Shown here piece by piece: positions 1 to 5,100 of a stretch of 8,971 nt of DNA. The notes under the pieces are model-generated. The model worked only from the letters and a program-made list of their open reading frames with translations, searched no databases and was not told the DNA's origin. The position numbers and the translations under genes were made by a program. How positions within the stretch are numbered: the first letter of the stretch is position 1; each line of letters begins with the position of its first letter. The stretch is from assembly GCA_964645785.1 (NCBI GenBank), contig CAZYAV010000059.1, forward strand, positions 1 through 8,971, given 5' to 3'. The DNA is from CALWZE01 sp964645785. Its GTDB lineage: Bacteria > Bacillota > Clostridia > Oscillospirales > Ruminococcaceae.

Positions 1-1
1 C

Positions 2-1339
2 AGCTATGTCACCCGGGACGGGCTGGAGATGGGGCGGGCGCAGGTGGTGCAGGCACAGGCCGCCGGCCGGGAGCCGGACGTGCGCATGAACCCCATTTTG
101 CTCAAGCCGTGCAGCGATACCGGCAGCCAGGTCATCGTCAACGGCGAGATTCGCGGGCAGATGAGCGCGGCCGCGTATCTTGGGATGAAGCGGCAGCTTG
201 TGCCGGAGATTCTGCGCGCGTACAACGGCCTTGCCGCCGAAAACGACCTCATCGTCATCGAGGGGGCGGGCAGCCCCGCCGAAATCAACCTGCGCGACGG
301 CGACATTGTGAATATGGGGCTCGCCGAGCTGGTAAATGCCCCCGTGCTGCTGGCGGGGGACATCGACCGGGGCGGCGTGTTCGCGCAGCTTTACGGCACG
401 GTGGCGCTGCTGAACGAGCGGGAGCGCGCCCGCATCGGCGGCCTGATTGTCAACAAGTTCCGGGGGGACGAGGCCATCCTGCGCCCCGGGCTCGCCATGC
501 TGGAGCAAAAGACGGGGATCCCCGTGCTCGGGGTGGTGCCCTACCTCGCGGTCAGCGTGGACGACGAGGATTCGCTCGCGCCCTGCCTGGAGAATCAGGG
601 CGGGAAAAAGCCGCTGGATATCGCCGTCATCCGCCTGCCGCGGATTTCCAATTTCACCGACTTTTCCCTGCTGGACGAGCACCCGGCCATGGGGGTGCGG
701 TATGTGACGGACACCCGGGCGCTGGGCAGCCCCGACCTGGTGATTCTGCCCGGGACAAAGAGCACCCTTTCCGACCTGCTGTGGCTGCGGCAGAGCGGGC
801 TGGAGGCGGCGGTGTGCAAGCTGGCGCACGCGGGCACGCCGGTGCTGGGCATCTGCGGCGGGTACCAGATGCTGGGCGAAACCCTGCGCGACCCCTGCGG
901 AACCGAGGGCGGGGGTGAGATGCGCGGGATGGGGCTTTTACCCGCAGACACCGTTTTCTGCGATAAAAAGACCCGCACCCGGGTGCGGGCGACCGTGACG
1001 GCGCCCGGCTTTGCGGGGACGGAGCTGGACGGCTATGAAATCCACACCGGGAAAACCGCGGTGCGCGGGCAGGCGTTCTGCCGGCTGGAAACAGGGCAGC
1101 CGGACGGCTGCGTGTGCGGCAACGTGGCAGGAACCTATCTGCACGGCCTGTTTGACACCGGCAGCCTCACCCAAAAGCTGGCGGAGGCGCTGTGCCGGCG
1201 CCGGGGCATCCCCTGCGAGCAGGCCGCGCCGGTCTCCCACGCGGAATTTCAGGAGCAGCAGTTCGACCTGCTGGCGGACGGAATCCGCAAAGCGATCGAC
1301 ATGGACGCCGTTTACGCGCTGATGGAGGGAAAGCGGTAG
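2..1339 (+). CDS. cobQ: Cobyric acid synthase CobQ/CbiP, 5'-truncated by the window edge
   Basis: Glutamine-dependent cytoplasmic enzyme of cobalamin synthesis. The family amidates four carboxylates (b, d, e, g) of adenosylcobyrinic acid a,c-diamide with ATP and glutamine to give cobyric acid. The frame is open from base 2 and 445 residues are visible. The first ones (SYVTRDGLEMGRAQ) match the family just after the N-terminal P-loop, so roughly 45-55 residues, including the ATP-binding loop, lie upstream of the window. Conserved blocks visible in order are GAGSPAEINLRDGDIVNMG, DIDRGGVFAQLYG, GLIVNKFRGD, LPRISNFTDFSLL and LPGTKSTLSDL. A class I glutamine amidotransferase domain follows, with nucleophile Cys285 (window numbering) in GICGGYQMLGE and catalytic His381 in GTYLHGLFD. 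The reading frame is intact to a TAG at 1337-1339, so the gene looks functional. A decayed corrinoid adenosyltransferase follows at once, as expected for a cob operon. Identification is very secure; only the start is unseen. Confidence 0.97.
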   Translation, partial: SYVTRDGLEMGRAQVVQAQAAGREPDVRMNPILLKPCSDTGSQVIVNGEIRGQMSAAAYLGMKRQLVPEILRAYNGLAAENDLIVIEGAGSPAEINLRDGDIVNMGLAELVNAPVLLAGDIDRGGVFAQLYGTVALLNERERARIGGLIVNKFRGDEAILRPGLAMLEQKTGIPVLGVVPYLAVSVDDEDSLAPCLENQGGKKPLDIAVIRLPRISNFTDFSLLDEHPAMGVRYVTDTRALGSPDLVILPGTKSTLSDLLWLRQSGLEAAVCKLAHAGTPVLGICGGYQMLGETLRDPCGTEGGGEMRGMGLLPADTVFCDKKTRTRVRATVTAPGFAGTELDGYEIHTGKTAVRGQAFCRLETGQPDGCVCGNVAGTYLHGLFDTGSLTQKLAEALCRRRGIPCEQAAPVSHAEFQEQQFDLLADGIRKAIDMDAVYALMEGKR

Positions 1340-1803
1340 GACAAAAAGGGGCACATTCAGCTGTACAGGGGAAACGGAAAGGGCAAAACAACCGCGGCAA
1401 TGAAGGAGGCGACGCGTGCTTTGGCGGCGGGAAAGCGGGCGGTCATCGCCCGGCTTTTCAAAGCGCGGCAGTGCGGGAAAATCGCGCTGCTGTCCCGGCC
1501 GGGCGCCCGGGTATACCGGGGCAGTGCGGGGAGAATCCCGCTTCCGAATGACCGAACGGGAGAAAGCGGAAATCCGGCGATTGCGGGGCGGAATCTGTTT
1601 GCCGCTTTGCAGCCGCCGGCGGAGCGGCTGGTTCCGGACGGAGTTTGCGCCGCGGGAAAAGTCGAGTCCGCACCGGGCGCAAATCCGGCAGACCGGATGC
1701 CGGAAGCGGTCGGTTCAGCGCCGGGGTGCCCCGCCGGCAGCGCCCGTTCGAACAGAGAGCCGCGGTGCGGAAAGACGCGGAGCATGAACCCGGCACTGTA
1801 TAA
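1340..1803 (+). pseudogene. cobO: Decayed corrinoid adenosyltransferase (CobO/CobA/BtuR family)
   Basis: An intact gene would transfer adenosyl from ATP to cob(I)yrinic acid a,c-diamide or a related corrinoid. The N-terminal motif KGHIQLYRGNGKGKTTAA, with a Walker A loop at about 1370-1393, is characteristic of this family and reads in frame 2 directly after the cobQ stop. No ATG, GTG or TTG precedes it in frame. Homology-like pieces then change frame: frame 2 to about 1525 (RAVIARLFK, ALLSRPGARVYRG), frame 3 from 1530 (SRFRMTEREKAEIRRL), frame 2 again at about 1587-1660 (NLFAALQPPAERLVPDGVCAA), and frame 1 at about 1730-1803 (RPFEQRAAVRKDAEHE then TAA). The third piece resembles the family's LVLDEVCAA Walker B motif with L and E lost. 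The fourth resembles the C-terminal HPFE-G-ARKGIEY. The total of about 155 codons is close to a normal family member, so this is a whole gene decayed in place. Family recognition rests on remembered motifs, not an alignment. Confidence 0.85.
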
Positions 1804-1898
1804 AAATACATCCTATTCTGCATACTGCCAAGCCCGCGTCGCCCTGTCCGGCCGTGTGGATTCCGGCGGCGTGCGCGGCGCACAATGCGCAGAGAAGG

Positions 1899-1933
1899 GC
1901 GGCGAACCCCGGTTCGGGTTTTGCCGCTTTTTT
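1899..1933 (+). terminator. Rho-independent terminator of the cob operon
   Basis: A GC-rich stem pairs GCGGCGAACCC (1899-1909) with GGGTTTTGCCGC (1916-1927), with one G-T pair and one bulged T, around a 6-nt loop. It is followed directly by six Ts (1928-1933). It sits about 95 bases after the last recognisable piece of the adenosyltransferase remnant and before the adhesin promoter, so it separates the two transcription units. It looks intact although the gene in front of it has decayed. Confidence 0.8.
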
Positions 1934-1998
1934 GCTGTTTGTTTCCCCTTTTTTGCGCGCCCGGGTCGGCCGGCGATGCAAAAATATCCGGTCGTTCG

Positions 1999-2026
1999 TT
2001 GACAGGGGCTTGAAACGCAGTATAAT
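1999..2026 (+). promoter_or_regulatory. Consensus sigma-A type promoter of the adhesin-sortase unit
   Basis: A perfect -35 box TTGACA (1999-2004) and a perfect -10 box TATAAT (2021-2026) are separated by 16 bp, in a locally AT-rich patch within otherwise GC-rich DNA. Transcription would begin at about 2032-2034 and give a leader of about 73 nt before the ATG at 2106. The only genes downstream in this direction are the adhesin and the sortase. I see no certain operator; an alternating AT tract (2028-2047) lies just past the -10 box. Confidence 0.85.
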
Positions 2027-2054
2027 TACTATATATGTATATGTAATTTTGCCG

Positions 2055-2094
2055 CTTGCCGCTGGGTTTCGGCGACACAGCAAAAGGCAAGGAG
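2055..2094 (+). promoter_or_regulatory. Ribosome binding site of the adhesin, with possible masking hairpin
   Basis: AAGGAG (2089-2094) lies 11 nt before the ATG at 2106 and fixes the start, because the open frame itself runs back to about 1854 across the terminator and promoter. CTTGCC (2055-2060) is exactly complementary to GGCAAG (2086-2091), which includes the first three bases of the ribosome site, so the leader could partly mask it. A competing small stem pairs GCCG (2058-2061) with CGGC (2070-2073). The ribosome site is well supported; the masking role is inference. Confidence 0.7.
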
Positions 2095-2105
2095 CATTCT
2101 GGAAA

Positions 2106-5100
2106 ATGAGACAACGTCATTGCAGCAAAAGCCCCGTCAGCGTCCCGGAGCGGAAATCCCGAAAATGGGCGGTTATCGTCCTGTGCGCGGGGCTAATGCT
2201 GTCTTTGACCGGCAATACCGCCGCGCCGGTGGCGTTCGCGGCCGAGGAATCCGCCGGCCTGTGCCCCCACCACACGGCGCACGACGCGAGCTGCGGCTGG
2301 CAGCCGGGCAGCGAGGGTTCCCCCTGCACCCATGTGCACGATGCAAGCTGCGGCTATGCCGCGCCGCAGCCCGGCGCCCCCTGCACCCATGTGCATGACG
2401 CAAGCTGCGGCTACACCGCGCCGGCGGCGGAAATCCCCTGCGATAAGGGCTGCACGGAGGTTGACGCGGCCGGCAATATCCTGCACGAGCAGGGCTGCGC
2501 CTACACCCCGGCCACCGCGGGCACCCCCTGTACCCATGTACATGACGAGAGCTGCGGCTATACCGCGCCGCAGCCCGGTTCCCCCTGCACCCATGCGCAC
2601 GACGCGAGCTGCGGCTATGCGCCGGCGGCGGAGGGGAGCCCCTGCACCTTCCGCTGCGGCCGCTGCGTCACCGCGTGGGCGTGGGAGGACGAGGAAGGCG
2701 CGCTGAGCTGGGACGGGGAGGCCGGCATGTGGTGTCTGGGTCTGCCCGGCGCAAGCGAGGCGCAGCCGGTGACCGCGGAGGCGCTGCAAACGCTGCTTCC
2801 GTCGGCTGTCACGGTCGAGACGGCGGCGGGCTCCAAGCAGGCGCCGCTGCAATGGGCGCTCGACGACCTCCCCGGGCAGGGCGTCTGGGAGGGGGAGTAT
2901 ACTCTGCGCGCCGCGCTGCCCGCGGAATACCTGCTCACCGACGGCGTTCAGCCGCCCGCGGTGCGGCTGGAGCTGGGCGGCGGCCAGCCGATGGCGGGGA
3001 CAATCCGGATGAAATTCCTGAACCAGTGGAATTTTATCGGCTGGGACGGGGAGAAAATCACCGATAATTCCGCCGTTGCGGTGGTCACGGATCTGAGCAA
3101 GGGGAAGGACGCCATCATCGCGCAGCTGAAACAGGATGTGCTGCCCAAAACCATCCGGGGCTGGGTCACCTGGACGGGCGGCGCCGATGTGTTCAACAGG
3201 ATCGGGTTTACCGCGGACGCCGACCAGAGCGAGAAGCGGTACGAGATGGGTCCGAACGGCCTGAAAACCGACGACGAGCAGTATAATACGAATACGGGCA
3301 CCTTTGTGTGGGGCAGGGTCAACGTCAACTGGGAGCTGAAGGAGGCGCCCGCCGAGCTGCGGGACGGGTCGCAGCTCGTTTTCTGGGCGGATCCCAATAC
3401 GGTCAGGGAGGGGGACACCACCTACGCCCTGTATGTGAATTCCAACAATCCGCTGGACTATTACCCGAACGTGCCGGATTCGAGCAATCCGGAAAAGGAT
3501 ACCAGAAACAATCCCGGCCTGCTGTCCTTCACGATCACCCTGCGGGTGGTCGACCTCAGTACCCACACCGTCGCCCCTGCCGCGCCGCAGAACGTCAAGG
3601 TCAACCTGTTTGACTACTGGGTGCGCCCGGAGGGAGAATCCCCCACCGCGCCGCAGGGCGATATTCTGGACAAGAGCGACAGCCACCAGCACGAGAACAG
3701 CGACGATTCCGGCGCCCTCGTAAACGCCACCGGCTTTTCCAACGCCACCGACTGGGACAGGGGCATCAACCACGGGCATCTGCTGCTTTTCGGGGACGGG
3801 TTGATTCACGCCGGACTGTGGAATAAGGGCGCGGGCGAGACCTGCCGGTACGGCAGGGAATACGCCGGCATGGAGGGGATTGTCAAAAGCGTCCTGCCGG
3901 AAAGCGGCTACCCCGAGCTCAATCTGGAAGCGGCCGACTGGCTCCTGACCGCGGAAAAGGACAACCCCGCGCACAACGACAAATACAACACCGAGCAGTA
4001 CAAGCTCATCCGGGACTGGAACCTGACCGGGGATCACATCGCCTCGGGGGGCGACGCGTACAATTCCCTCAACGTCCAGAACCTGAGCACCACGGCCATC
4101 GAGCGGTGGGAGGCGGCCACGGGGCAGCTTATCGAAACCGGAACCGAATCCCTCCAGTATCTCTTTGAGCCGGTGGACGGGCCGTCCAAAAAGGCGTATG
4201 AGAATGTGACCGGCCTGTTCCAGATCGACAACGAGGGCTATTATTACTACGACATGCGGCAGAATTTTGCCGAATTCAGCCAGAGCGGGGGCAACAACCA
4301 CTTTATCCTCTACAGAGCACCGGCCACTGTCCGGACCGACGCGGCCGCCAGCATCGGCAATTTCTTCCCGTTCAACAAGGGCAGCGAGGTGTTTACGGGC
4401 CTTGACGGCGACGACCTGACCAGCAGCGTAAACAGCTTCCGCAACACGATGAACCACCATCTGGGCATGACGGTGGACGTGGATTTCCGCCAGCCCGTAA
4501 ACGGCAGAATCGGCTCCGGGACAAACGCCAAGCCCATGACCTTTGAGTTTTCCGGGGACGACGACGTCTGGGTGTTCATCGACAATGTGCTGGTGCTGGA
4601 CCTGGGCGGCATTCACAGCGAAATCTACGGCACCATCAACTTTGAGACCGGCGCCGTCTGCATCGGCCGCTCGTTTTATACCAACGGCATCCCCGACAAT
4701 CCCGAGGATCCCACAACCCTGGTGACCAAAACCACCCTGCGCCAGCTGTTTGAGGATGCGCAGGTTGTGCTGAAGGATTCCGATTGGAACGGGGACACCT
4801 TTGCCAGCAACACGACGCATACCCTGAAGATGTTTTATCTGGAGCGGGGCAACTACGATTCCAGCATTGCGCTGCGCTTCAATCTCCAGCCCCTGCTTTA
4901 TCAGAACATCGCCAAGGTGGATCAGAACGGAACCCCGCTGCCCGGCGTGGATTTTTACCTCTATCCGGCAACCCGCGGCGACACGGGCGCCATCCAGTGC
5001 CTGTATACGGACAACGCCGGCGTGGGGCAGAACGATATTTTTTACGTGACGCCGGACGTCAGCAACGGGCCGCTGGTCACCCTCACCACCGACGAGTACG

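Noticed and set aside
109..918. 269-codon frame overlapping cobQ on the same strand
   Set aside because: Arginine/alanine-rich shadow frame; the cobQ frame has all the family motifs.
1871..1883. GTGCGC-G-GCGCAC palindrome upstream of the terminator
   Set aside because: It has only one central base, so it cannot form a good hairpin, and it lies in decayed GC-rich DNA with no nearby promoter on which to act as an operator.
1400..2002. Intact 200-residue protein in frame 2 after cobQ
   Set aside because: Only its first third and a short middle piece resemble the adenosyltransferase. Other parts of that family appear in the other two frames, and the frame runs through the terminator, so it is a by-product of a decayed gene.
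1854..2105. Extension of the adhesin reading frame upstream to an ATG at 1854 (84 more residues)
   Set aside because: A terminator (1899-1933), a consensus promoter (1999-2026) and the ribosome site (2089-2094) lie in this stretch, and a good signal peptide begins with the ATG at 2106.
2262..2666. Repeat block considered as a CRISPR array
   Set aside because: The units are contiguous 57-bp coding repeats that stay in frame with the adhesin, without unique spacers.
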